From: Candidatus Krumholzibacteriia bacterium
GTDB taxonomy: Bacteria; Krumholzibacteriota; Krumholzibacteriia; Krumholzibacteriales; Krumholzibacteriaceae
NCBI GenBank assembly: GCA_023131975.1
Contig: JAGLYV010000035.1
Span: 1-48,957, forward strand
Direction of reading: 5' to 3'
DNA length: 48,957 bases
The notes under the pieces are model-generated. The model was given only the letters and a program-made list of their open reading frames with translations, was not told the DNA's origin and did no database searches. The position numbers were made by a program, and so were the translations under genes. Shown here piece after piece: positions 26,191 through 33,264 of this stretch. How positions within the stretch are numbered: the first letter of the stretch is position 1; every line of letters starts with the position of its first letter.

Positions 26191-26766
26191 TCAATCCGCG
26201 TTGTCCAGAGCTGCATTGGCCACTCTGTCCGCGTCCTTGTTCTCCGCTCTTGGAATATGCTGAAATATGACACTTTCAAATACAGAAGCTTTATTTTTTG
26301 CGATATCAGCCAGCTTTTCCAGGTGAACCTTGCGGATACGGTACTCACCTTTCATTTGTCTGACAACAAGCTGGGAATCCATTTTTACTATAACGCGTGA
26401 CGCTCCGAGTTCACGGGCCAGATCGAGACCAAGGATCAGCCCCCTGTATTCGGCCTCATTATTCGTACTCTCTCCAAGAAGAACGGCCCTCTCCAGCAAC
26501 ACGGCGCCATCCTGATCAAAAACGACCGCGGCAGAGGCAGCTGGCCCCGGATTCCCCCTGGCAGCTCCGTCTGTCTTGACGACAACCTCCTTCAAACCGG
26601 CAGGAACGGTCCGTGCGGGCCCAGGCATATCGTCGCCTATGGATTCAGCAAGCCTGCCGATCGCCTGCCTGGCTTTTTCTTCGGTCTCGAAACCCGCCAC
26701 GCTGAAGGACGAGTCAAGACTCTTCCCCCTGGAGAGCTCTCTCAATAGAATACTGATACTTGACAT
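26191..26766 (-). CDS. rnhA: RNase HI family protein with N-terminal extension
   Basis: The 191-residue protein has an RNase H fold from about residue 60, with the four acidic catalytic residues in KTDGAARGNPGPAA, TNNEAEYRGLI, KMDSQLVVRQMKGEY and ENKDADRVANAAL. RNase HI removes RNA from RNA-DNA hybrids. The first 60 residues are a short domain that I do not recognise; it is not clearly the usual hybrid-binding domain. The frame is open to 26829, but that extension overlaps the zinc-ribbon gene. The ATG at 26766 has a GGGAG about 11 bases upstream. The same two-gene order with a zinc-ribbon coiled-coil gene occurs in other bacteria. Confidence 0.9.
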   Translation of the reverse strand: MSSISILLRELSRGKSLDSSFSVAGFETEEKARQAIGRLAESIGDDMPGPARTVPAGLKEVVVKTDGAARGNPGPAASAAVVFDQDGAVLLERAVLLGESTNNEAEYRGLILGLDLARELGASRVIVKMDSQLVVRQMKGEYRIRKVHLEKLADIAKNKASVFESVIFQHIPRAENKDADRVANAALDNAD

Positions 26767-26785
26767 AGGATAAAGACTCCCGCGA

Positions 26786-27508
26786 TCAGGCCTTGCTGTA
26801 GTATACGAGTATCCTGCCACAATCCTCACATGTCAGGAGCTGATCATTCTTTCGTATTTCATGAGCCTTCTGCGGAGGTACCCTGGAGAAACATCCCTGG
26901 CAGACATCCCCTGCCAGATTGGCTACACCTGAATCACCCTTGGCCTTGAGGATGCGTTCATATCGTCTCATGACTTTTTCCGAGAGATGCGGAAGGATAC
27001 GGATTTTTTCGTCCTCGATGATCTGGAGTTTTTCTTCGTTGACCCTTACCTCTTCATCAAGTTCGTTTTTCCTGTCAAGAAGACCGTCTTTTTCTGAATC
27101 GATCCTGGCCTTGATCTTTTCGAGTTCCTTCTCTGCGGCTGTTATCTTATCAAGGATCATCAGGATCTGTTCCTCTTCCTCGTCGACCTTATCAAGGAGA
27201 TATTCGATCTCATTACCCATCGCCCGGTATTCCTTGTTAGTCTTGAGCTTTTCCCTGTCCAGTTTCTTCTTGTTAATATCATCGTTCTGAAGTTTGATCT
27301 TGCCTGACAGATTCTTCTGCTCCGACTCAAGCCCGGCGATCTCATCGAGGTCTTTCTGCAGCTCTTCGTCCATCTTCGATATCTCAGTTTCCAGATCCGC
27401 GATCTTTGACGGCGCTGTCTCAAGGAATTTCTTTCTTGTCACTATCTCGTAATCCTTCTGTACGATCTGAATCAGGAATCCGATGTCCTCGGCCGCAGAT
27501 ATCATCAT
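26786..27508 (-). CDS. C4-type zinc ribbon coiled-coil protein (DUF164-like)
   Basis: The 240-residue protein has a long, highly charged coiled coil (about residues 10-180) and a C-terminal zinc ribbon with CQGC and CEDC pairs (about 203-232). This is the architecture of the DUF164 / CT398-type family. Members have been linked to flagellar or secretion partners and to nucleic-acid binding, but no function is certain. AAGGTGA precedes the ATG by about 5 bases. The gene is unusual in that an intrinsic terminator ends only about 14 bases before its start codon and a short peptide ORF lies before that. Confidence 0.85.
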   Translation of the reverse strand: MMISAAEDIGFLIQIVQKDYEIVTRKKFLETAPSKIADLETEISKMDEELQKDLDEIAGLESEQKNLSGKIKLQNDDINKKKLDREKLKTNKEYRAMGNEIEYLLDKVDEEEEQILMILDKITAAEKELEKIKARIDSEKDGLLDRKNELDEEVRVNEEKLQIIEDEKIRILPHLSEKVMRRYERILKAKGDSGVANLAGDVCQGCFSRVPPQKAHEIRKNDQLLTCEDCGRILVYYSKA

Positions 27509-27521
27509 AAATCACCTTTCA

Positions 27522-27552
27522 GAAAATAAAAATGCTTCCCATCAGGGAAGCA
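27522..27552 (-). terminator. Intrinsic terminator in the leader of the zinc-ribbon gene
   Basis: The minus strand reads TGCTTCCC-TGAT-GGGAAGCA, a perfect 8-base-pair stem with a 4-base loop, followed by TTTTTATTTT. The T-rich tail ends just before the ribosome-binding site of the zinc-ribbon gene. It could end the transcript of the Ycf48-like gene, or act as an attenuator. Confidence 0.75.
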
Positions 27553-27564
27553 CATATATGCTCA

Positions 27565-27600
27565 TCAAACTCTGCGCCGCGCGACTATATCGGCATTCAT
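27565..27600 (-). CDS. Candidate 11-codon leader peptide MNADIVARRRV
   Basis: An AGGAGG (27612-27617) is followed 11 bases later by ATG and an 11-codon ORF ending in TGA. It ends about 12 bases before the terminator hairpin. Three consecutive Arg codons (CGG CGC AGA) stand near the end, the type of feature that could stall a ribosome. The existence of the peptide is inferred only from the strong ribosome-binding site and its position. Confidence 0.35.
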   Translation of the reverse strand: MNADIVARRRV

Positions 27601-27670
27601 ATTTTATACATCCTCCTGACGCGCCCACGCAAACACCTTTCTTATTCGTCAATTGAGAAAACGAAATAAG

Positions 27671-27699
27671 AGATTATTGATAAACGAATAATAGGTCAA
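27671..27699 (-). promoter_or_regulatory. Possible promoter upstream of the zinc-ribbon gene leader
   Basis: TTGACC (27694-27699) is followed after 17 bases by TAATCT (27671-27676) on the minus strand. The -35 is good and the -10 weak. If used, it gives a leader of about 155 bases holding the peptide ORF and the terminator. An AT-only palindrome at about 27700-27719 lies just upstream. Confidence 0.4.
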
Positions 27700-27720
27700 G
27701 TGTTTTTTCTGAAAAAACAA

Positions 27721-28821
27721 TCAGGGCAGATCGGACACATCGTCTCCCGACCCCGTGACTGACCCGGTGATATCCCAGGCGAATTCGCAGATATCCCAGT
27801 TCGATCCTCCATCCCCTGTGGACATTATGACAGAATACTGGAAAGTTTTTTCTCCGATGACACTCTGTCTGCCCCGGCCGGTCACCCATCCGTTCATCGC
27901 ATCCAGAAAACAGATACTCCTTAGATCCACGATCCTCTCGTCCTCGGGAGTAATGTCGGTCCAGACACTTCCCCCGTCTATGGTCTTCAGAATAGTGTGT
28001 CCGCCGACCGCGAACCCGGTCGCCTGGTCAATGAAATCGAATTCTCTTACGGTCGAGGCCTCCAACTGGACCTGCCAGTTGCTGCCACCATCGACCGTCT
28101 TCAAGACCATGCCTCCACCGGCCCAACCGGTAGACATATCCAGAAACTCTATCGTCAGGATCGTCCTCAGTATCGATGCGTTGGAACCTTCTACCGCCCA
28201 CCAGTTCAGGCCCCCATCGTCCGTACGGTACAGAAGTTCCGGATCGGACTCCGTCCACCTGCTTCCCAGCAGGTATCCGCGGATCTCGTCTACGAGCGAC
28301 ATATCCCAGGCGCCACGCGCGGGCACTACCGGTAACCAGTTATTCTGCCACTCTACACCTCCGTCTTCGGTCACGAAGACTCCAGGGTATCCCAGAACAA
28401 ATCCCTTTGTAGAGTTGAAAAACAATACATCAAAAAAATCATCGTCCTGCGAATAGGAGGGAAACAACTGCCGATTCCATGTCAAACCGCCATCGTCACT
28501 ATTGTAGATACTATTGTCTTTCCCGACAAGCCAGCCGTTCATATGATCGAGAAAAGAGATACTTTTCAAGTCCTCATCACCGACCTTGACCGGTACCCAC
28601 TCAATCCCTCCATTCACAGTGACAAGGATGGTACCTTCCTGTCCGGCAACCCAACCATGGTCGGAGTCCAGAAAGAATATACTATTTGCGTTATGGATAA
28701 GATTTGGTATATCCGGTCCCGGCTCAGGAGCTACGGTATTATCATCAGAACAGGAATGAATCTCGAAATAGATGAAAAGCACTACCATCAGGGCGATCAA
28801 TACGCTTCGTCTAAGTTGCAT
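27721..28821 (-). CDS. Ycf48/BNR-type propeller protein, likely lipoprotein
   Basis: The 366-residue protein starts with a basic N-terminus and hydrophobic core (about residues 5-22), then a Cys in IHSCSDD, so it is probably a lipoprotein or at least exported. The rest is built of repeats of about 45 residues with the pattern 'F-x-d-x-x-x-GW-x-x-G...TxDGGxxW', for example MNGWLVGKDNSIYNSDDGG and GWVTGRG. This is the Ycf48-like/BNR propeller found in many environmental bacteria. The ATG at 28821 has GAGGG 6 bases upstream; a TTG at 28836 is less likely. Function is unknown. The region 28822-29007 before it shows no other gene. Confidence 0.75.
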   Translation of the reverse strand: MQLRRSVLIALMVVLFIYFEIHSCSDDNTVAPEPGPDIPNLIHNANSIFFLDSDHGWVAGQEGTILVTVNGGIEWVPVKVGDEDLKSISFLDHMNGWLVGKDNSIYNSDDGGLTWNRQLFPSYSQDDDFFDVLFFNSTKGFVLGYPGVFVTEDGGVEWQNNWLPVVPARGAWDMSLVDEIRGYLLGSRWTESDPELLYRTDDGGLNWWAVEGSNASILRTILTIEFLDMSTGWAGGGMVLKTVDGGSNWQVQLEASTVREFDFIDQATGFAVGGHTILKTIDGGSVWTDITPEDERIVDLRSICFLDAMNGWVTGRGRQSVIGEKTFQYSVIMSTGDGGSNWDICEFAWDITGSVTGSGDDVSDLP

Positions 28822-29007
28822 TTTTACCCTCAACATTGCAAAAGCTTAATATCGGACAGATTCAGAGTCGATGTCCCAGTCCAGGAAATGCTTGATAACC
28901 CTTTGAAACTATATAAAATAATCAGGGTCGTATCGGAATCATGAAAATCTGCATCCCCCTGACGTGGAACTACAGGGTATTACAGGCAATCTTCCTGCCG
29001 AAACCGC

Positions 29008-29475
29008 TCAGGAGGTGTCCCCGGACCGGGGGAACAAATTCCATTTCTCACTCCAGTTCCCATCATCACTCGATTCGAGGCAACTCACTTCGGCCGTTAC
29101 AAACGGCCTGAAAGTCTCACCGGTAAGTCTGTTACGAAGAAAGGCCATGAACGGCATATGCCCTACCAGCATAATTCCAGTCTCCGCGTCAGCCAGTTCA
29201 TCGACCCATAGTCCGACATCATCGTCAGGCAGCAATCCCGGAACTTCGTGAAGTCCGCTCAAAGGCGACAACTCCGAGCCGATGATCTCCGCGGTCTGCC
29301 GCGCGCGCAATTTCCCGCTGTGGAATATTCGCTCTACTGCTTCGCCCATCAGGACGGTCAATCTTTCCGTGACTTCTATCGCTTCCCTCCGCCCCACTTC
29401 GCTCAATCCCCTATCGGGATCCAGATGGGGCGGCATCGGGTGCGCGTGCCTGACAAGATAGATCGTCTTTTTCAT
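29008..29475 (-). CDS. sixA: SixA-like phosphohistidine phosphatase
   Basis: The 155-residue protein belongs to the histidine phosphatase superfamily: TIYLVRHAHP holds the RH(A/G) catalytic motif, SGKLRARQTAEII the second Arg, and MLVGHMPFM the second catalytic His. Size and the short fold match SixA, which in E. coli acts on the PTSNtr phosphotransfer protein and on ArcB. The start at 29475 has AAGGGG upstream; the frame is open to 29508. The gene begins about 45 bases after the terminator that follows tRNA-Ile2. Confidence 0.85.
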   Translation of the reverse strand: MKKTIYLVRHAHPMPPHLDPDRGLSEVGRREAIEVTERLTVLMGEAVERIFHSGKLRARQTAEIIGSELSPLSGLHEVPGLLPDDDVGLWVDELADAETGIMLVGHMPFMAFLRNRLTGETFRPFVTAEVSCLESSDDGNWSEKWNLFPRSGDTS

Positions 29476-29517
29476 AAACCCCTTCCGTCCTGCGCAGAGG
29501 ATCTTCAATCCGGACCT

Positions 29518-29549
29518 AAAAAAAGATCCACCTCACGGGGAGGCGGATC
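29518..29549 (-). terminator. Intrinsic terminator after tRNA-Ile2
   Basis: On the minus strand GATCCGCCTC pairs with GAGGTGGATC (two G-U pairs) around a 5-base loop, followed by seven T residues. It probably ends the yqeY-rpoD-tRNA transcript. Confidence 0.85.
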
Positions 29550-29559
29550 GATTTATAAA

Positions 29560-29631
29560 TGGGCCCAACAGGATTTGAACCTGTGACCGACCGGTTATGA
29601 GCCGGGGGCTCTACCGCTGAGCTATGGGCCC
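29560..29631 (-). tRNA. tRNA with anticodon CAT, probably tRNA-Ile2 (lysidine type)
   Basis: The 72-base sequence folds as a cloverleaf: acceptor GGGCCCA with TGGGCCC and discriminator A, D arm GCTC...GAGC, anticodon loop CTCATAA, and T arm ACAGG-TTCAAAT-CCTGT. CCA is not encoded. The CAT anticodon fits elongator Met or Ile2. C4-G69 and C5-G68, known recognition pairs for the lysidine enzyme TilS, are present, which favours Ile2. The first anticodon-stem pair is a C-T mismatch. It lies 68 bases after rpoD. Confidence 0.9.
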
Positions 29632-29639
29632 TGAATCTG

Positions 29640-29678
29640 TTGCCCTGACTATGAAGTGGTAATTTAACATCAGGACAA
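29640..29678 (-). other. Hairpin between rpoD and tRNA-Ile2
   Basis: TTGTCCTGA and TCAGGGCAA can pair over 9 bases (two G-U) around a loop of about 21 bases. No T-run follows. It could mark an RNA processing site that frees the tRNA from the rpoD message, or protect the rpoD 3' end. Confidence 0.4.
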
Positions 29679-29699
29679 TCCGTCTTCAAACGTTTTCTG

Positions 29700-31457
29700 C
29701 TAAATATCGATATACCCTTTAAGTTTTCTGCTTCTGCTCGGATGCATCAGTTTTCTCAGAGCCTTCGCCTCGATCTGCCGCACCCTTTCACGGGTGACTT
29801 TGAATATCGTGCCGACCTCCTCGAGTGTCCGCGGTGTACCGTCTCCCAGCCCGAATCTCAATCTCACCACTTTTTCTTCCCTGGGAGTGAGTGTGGCCAG
29901 GACTCGCGCTACCTGGTCCTTGAGCATAGAGTGGGCCGCCGTCTGATCAGGAGAGGATGCCCCGGTATCCTCGATAAAATCGCTAAGATTGCTGTCGTCA
30001 TCCTCACCGATCGGCCTGTCCAGGGAGATAGGCTCCATACTCGCCTTCATCACACTTTTCACTTTGCCGACCGGGTATTCCAGACGCAATGCGACCTCTT
30101 CAGGGGTCGGTTCTCTCCCGAACTCCTGGATCAGTTTGCGCTGGGTCCTCGAAACCTTGTTGATCGCCTCGATCATATGTACTGGCACTCTGATGGTCCT
30201 GGCCTGGTCCGCAATCGCCCTGGTAATAGCCTGCCTGATCCACCACGTAGCATAAGTGCTGAACTTGTACCCTTTACGGTAATCGAACTTGTCGACCGCC
30301 CTCATCAGGCCACTGTTCCCTTCCTGGATAAGATCCAGAAACTCCAGACCTCTGTTTGTGTACCTCTTGGCTATGGATATCACCAGGCGCACATTAGCTT
30401 CGACCATCTCCTGCTTCGCACGCTCCGCCTTGCGTTCACCGAACCTGATATCCCGGACGATCTTTGCGAGAGGGTCATACTGGACATTCTCAGACTTTTC
30501 AATCTTTCTGACTTCCTTCTCAAGGTTCTTCAGTTTTACAGCAAAGTCTTCGAGATTGTCCGCGCTCCATTTGATCTTTTTCTTAAGTTCAATATTCTTT
30601 TTGCTTCGGCTCTTTATGATCTTCAGCGCCTCCGCCACTTCTTCACCTGTCATACCGATGAACTTCTCGTATTCGGCTATCTCTTTCTTGACCTTTTCGA
30701 GCTTTCGCAAAACACGTTTTATGATTCCGACGATTCTTTCGATCTGAATCGGATGCAGGCTGATCTTTGCGTATTCAGTCTTGAGTTTCTTGTTTTTCTC
30801 CTCAAGCACCTTTACGAGTTCGGCAGATCTTTTCTTGCTGATCCTCTTTCTGAGGCTATTCCTGATAGAAGTCGTTTCTTCCCTCAACACTATTATCTTT
30901 TTAAAATTATTCAGATATTTCTTCTGTTCCTTCAGACCTGAATAATGAGGATGAAGTCCCCCGGTCTCCAGTTGAACGATATCTTCGAGCCGCATCTCTT
31001 CGTTCTCGAGTTTTTCCACAAAATAGCTGAGTTCCCCGGTGGTAATATCGAGGCTGTAAACAGCCCATGAGATCTTCTTATTTCCTGATTCGATCTTCTT
31101 AGCGATATCGATCTCGCCTTTTCGGTCCAGAAGAGGAACCTTCCCCATTTCCCTGAGATACATCCTGACGGGATCGTCATAACGGACCGCCGTACTCATC
31201 ATATCTTCGCTTTTCTTGGCGTCCCTCAGTTCCCGTTTCTTCCGGGCATCGATCTTCATCCTTGCCTTGTCATGAGAATCGAAAAACTCGATCTTTTCTT
31301 CGCTGAGACGAATATACAGATCATCGAGATGCCGGGGATCGAAATCCTCACCTATTGCGGCATCGATCTCCTCGTTAAGGACATATCCCTTTTCTTTGGA
31401 GAGTTTTACGATCTCACTCAGAGCTTTATCTACTTTATCTGCTTTACTGAGATTCAT
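29700..31457 (-). CDS. rpoD: RNA polymerase primary sigma factor (sigma-70)
   Basis: The 585-residue protein has a region 1.1 (about 1-65), region 1.2 with [11 protein letters not shown], a long charged non-conserved region (about 125-330), and regions 2-4 with [32 protein letters not shown] split over 2.2-2.4. The C-terminal helix-turn-helix has [19 protein letters not shown]. Region 1.1 and length mark it as the housekeeping sigma factor. The ATG at 31457 has AAGGAGG upstream and overlaps the dnaG stop by 14 bases; the open frame to 31505 is not needed. Downstream is a tRNA and a terminator. Confidence 0.97.
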   Translation of the reverse strand: MNLSKADKVDKALSEIVKLSKEKGYVLNEEIDAAIGEDFDPRHLDDLYIRLSEEKIEFFDSHDKARMKIDARKKRELRDAKKSEDMMSTAVRYDDPVRMYLREMGKVPLLDRKGEIDIAKKIESGNKKISWAVYSLDITTGELSYFVEKLENEEMRLEDIVQLETGGLHPHYSGLKEQKKYLNNFKKIIVLREETTSIRNSLRKRISKKRSAELVKVLEEKNKKLKTEYAKISLHPIQIERIVGIIKRVLRKLEKVKKEIAEYEKFIGMTGEEVAEALKIIKSRSKKNIELKKKIKWSADNLEDFAVKLKNLEKEVRKIEKSENVQYDPLAKIVRDIRFGERKAERAKQEMVEANVRLVISIAKRYTNRGLEFLDLIQEGNSGLMRAVDKFDYRKGYKFSTYATWWIRQAITRAIADQARTIRVPVHMIEAINKVSRTQRKLIQEFGREPTPEEVALRLEYPVGKVKSVMKASMEPISLDRPIGEDDDSNLSDFIEDTGASSPDQTAAHSMLKDQVARVLATLTPREEKVVRLRFGLGDGTPRTLEEVGTIFKVTRERVRQIEAKALRKLMHPSRSRKLKGYIDI

Positions 31458-33234
31458 CAGATCCACTATCCTCCTTGAGTCCCAGCCTCCTGTATTCCCT
31501 GGCAATCTTTCTATAAGCTTCGGCTATTTCCAGTTCTTCGATGGAGCGTTCCTCCCCACCCTGCGCCTGAAGTTCAACGATCCTCTTCATCATCTCCCTC
31601 ATCTCGTCTCGCAGAGCCGCTTTTTTCAACCACACAAGCGTATCATCGAGCATCTCACGAACCGGACCCGGAAGAACTTCCATAAGCGCAATCTCGCTTG
31701 CCAGCCTTGACAGATCAGGATCCTTGATCGAACCAATGAACTCAGGGCTTGTTATATCAATGTCGTTTTTCAATGCCAAGTCAAGCGCTTTATAATACTG
31801 CCTGAACTGATCTCCCTCGAAATCCTCCTCCATCAGGTTATCCAGGATTGCCCTGGCGTATTCGGAGTCTTCGAGCCCCAGCCTGAACAGGTCCTTCTGT
31901 ATCTGCGCTCTCTTGCTTTCGACCGCTTTCGAAACATCCGCCTTCCGGTCTGCTCCGGGCCTTTCCGGCTTTAACCCGGTCCTGAGAGTATCGACGGGAA
32001 TCTCGAAAAGGTTTGACACTTCCTGGAGCAGAATAGCCCTTGTGACAGCATCCCTTACGCGGGATACCGAATTGAGCAGGTGCCCGACGACCTGGCTCTT
32101 TCTGTATGCTGTCCGGGAACCCTTCTCTGCTTCCTGTTTCAGATAATTAAAATAATCAGGAGCAGAACGCATTAATCCCCATAAGGCTTCTGCTCCCTTT
32201 TTCCTTACAAAACTGTCAGGATCCTCTTCCTCTGGCAGTATGACTATCTGAATGTCAAGCCCTTCAACGAGCAACTGGTCCGCCGCGCGAACAGCAGCCC
32301 TGATACCCGCCCTGTCTCCATCATTGATAATATATATGCGTTTTGCGTATCGTGCAAGCAGCCTGGACTGATCTCCAGTGAGAGAAGTGCCGCAGACAGC
32401 AGCAATATTCCTTACTCCATTCTTCCACAACATCAAATAATCAGCGTAACCCTCTACTATTATTGCAGATTTAGCCTTGCGTATCTCATCTTTCGAATGA
32501 TTAAGACCATATAGTATCCTGCTTTTCGAATAAATAGGATTTTCTGCGGAATTAAGATATTTTGGCTCAGAATCGTCCAGGACACGCCCCGCAAAACCAA
32601 CCGTTCTGTTGGATACCGTCGAAATAGGGAAAATCAGACGATTTCTGAAATAGTCTCGAAACCCGCTCCCCCCCCTGCTTTTGATCACAAGCCTGAGTTC
32701 GAGAAGAATATCCCTGTCTATCCCTGCCTCAGAAGCCGCCATGTAAAGGCCATCCCATCCGGACCCCACATAACCCAGCGAAAAGAAAGCTGACGTCTCT
32801 TCATCCACTTCTCTTCTATCAAGATATTCCCTGGCTTTTGATGCTACGGACGAGGACAGAAGTATTTCCCTGTAATAATCACGAGCAAATTCTGTAGCCC
32901 TGTAATAGGGATCCAGCTTCTGCCTATCCTCACCACCACCGAGATACTGGGAAATATCGAGCCCCAGTTCACCCGCAAGTTTCCTGACAGCTTCTACAAA
33001 AGAGACGCCCTCATACTCCATGATGAAATTAAATACATTCCCCCCCTTACCACACCCGAAACAATGATATATCTGTTTGTCGGGACTGACCATGAAGCTG
33101 GGTGTCTTTTCATTGTGAAACGGACAGGCTGCCTTGAAATTCCTGCCGGACCTCTTGAGATCCAGCACAGAACCTACGGTCTCGACTATGTCGGTCCGTT
33201 CGCGTATATCATTTATGATCTTGTCAGGAATCAA
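31444..33234 (-). CDS. dnaG: DNA primase
   Basis: The 596-residue primase has the N-terminal CHC2 zinc finger with CPFH (37-40) and CFGC (58-61), the catalytic core with GYADYLML in the TOPRIM domain (IVEGYAD) and IINDGDRAG, and a C-terminal helicase-interaction region. It makes RNA primers for replication. I favour the TTG at 33234, which has GGGAG 7 bases upstream and gives the usual [10 protein letters not shown] opening; the ATG at 33252 lacks a ribosome-binding site. It follows mutS2 closely and is coupled to rpoD. Confidence 0.95.
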   Translation of the reverse strand: MIPDKIINDIRERTDIVETVGSVLDLKRSGRNFKAACPFHNEKTPSFMVSPDKQIYHCFGCGKGGNVFNFIMEYEGVSFVEAVRKLAGELGLDISQYLGGGEDRQKLDPYYRATEFARDYYREILLSSSVASKAREYLDRREVDEETSAFFSLGYVGSGWDGLYMAASEAGIDRDILLELRLVIKSRGGSGFRDYFRNRLIFPISTVSNRTVGFAGRVLDDSEPKYLNSAENPIYSKSRILYGLNHSKDEIRKAKSAIIVEGYADYLMLWKNGVRNIAAVCGTSLTGDQSRLLARYAKRIYIINDGDRAGIRAAVRAADQLLVEGLDIQIVILPEEEDPDSFVRKKGAEALWGLMRSAPDYFNYLKQEAEKGSRTAYRKSQVVGHLLNSVSRVRDAVTRAILLQEVSNLFEIPVDTLRTGLKPERPGADRKADVSKAVESKRAQIQKDLFRLGLEDSEYARAILDNLMEEDFEGDQFRQYYKALDLALKNDIDITSPEFIGSIKDPDLSRLASEIALMEVLPGPVREMLDDTLVWLKKAALRDEMREMMKRIVELQAQGGEERSIEELEIAEAYRKIAREYRRLGLKEDSGSDESQ

Positions 33235-33264
33235 AGTACGGCTCCCGTCCATGGTGGCATTCGA

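Noticed and set aside
27506-27600. Readthrough of two successive TGA codons as selenocysteine in the zinc-ribbon leader ORF, with the hairpin acting as SECIS
   Set aside because: The frame continues to 27508 and a hairpin does follow the TGAs, but two adjacent Sec codons are unlikely, the downstream peptide shows no family, and the T-run after the hairpin fits a terminator better.
27700-27719. AT palindrome after the Ycf48-like gene as a terminator
   Set aside because: The stem is only T and A pairs plus one G-C and is not followed by a T-run, so it is unlikely to terminate well.
29742-30941. A 399-codon plus-strand open frame opposite rpoD
   Set aside because: It lies entirely antisense to the well-conserved sigma factor, has no recognisable domain and its composition is the mirror of the rpoD codons. 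Long antisense frames are common opposite charged helical genes.
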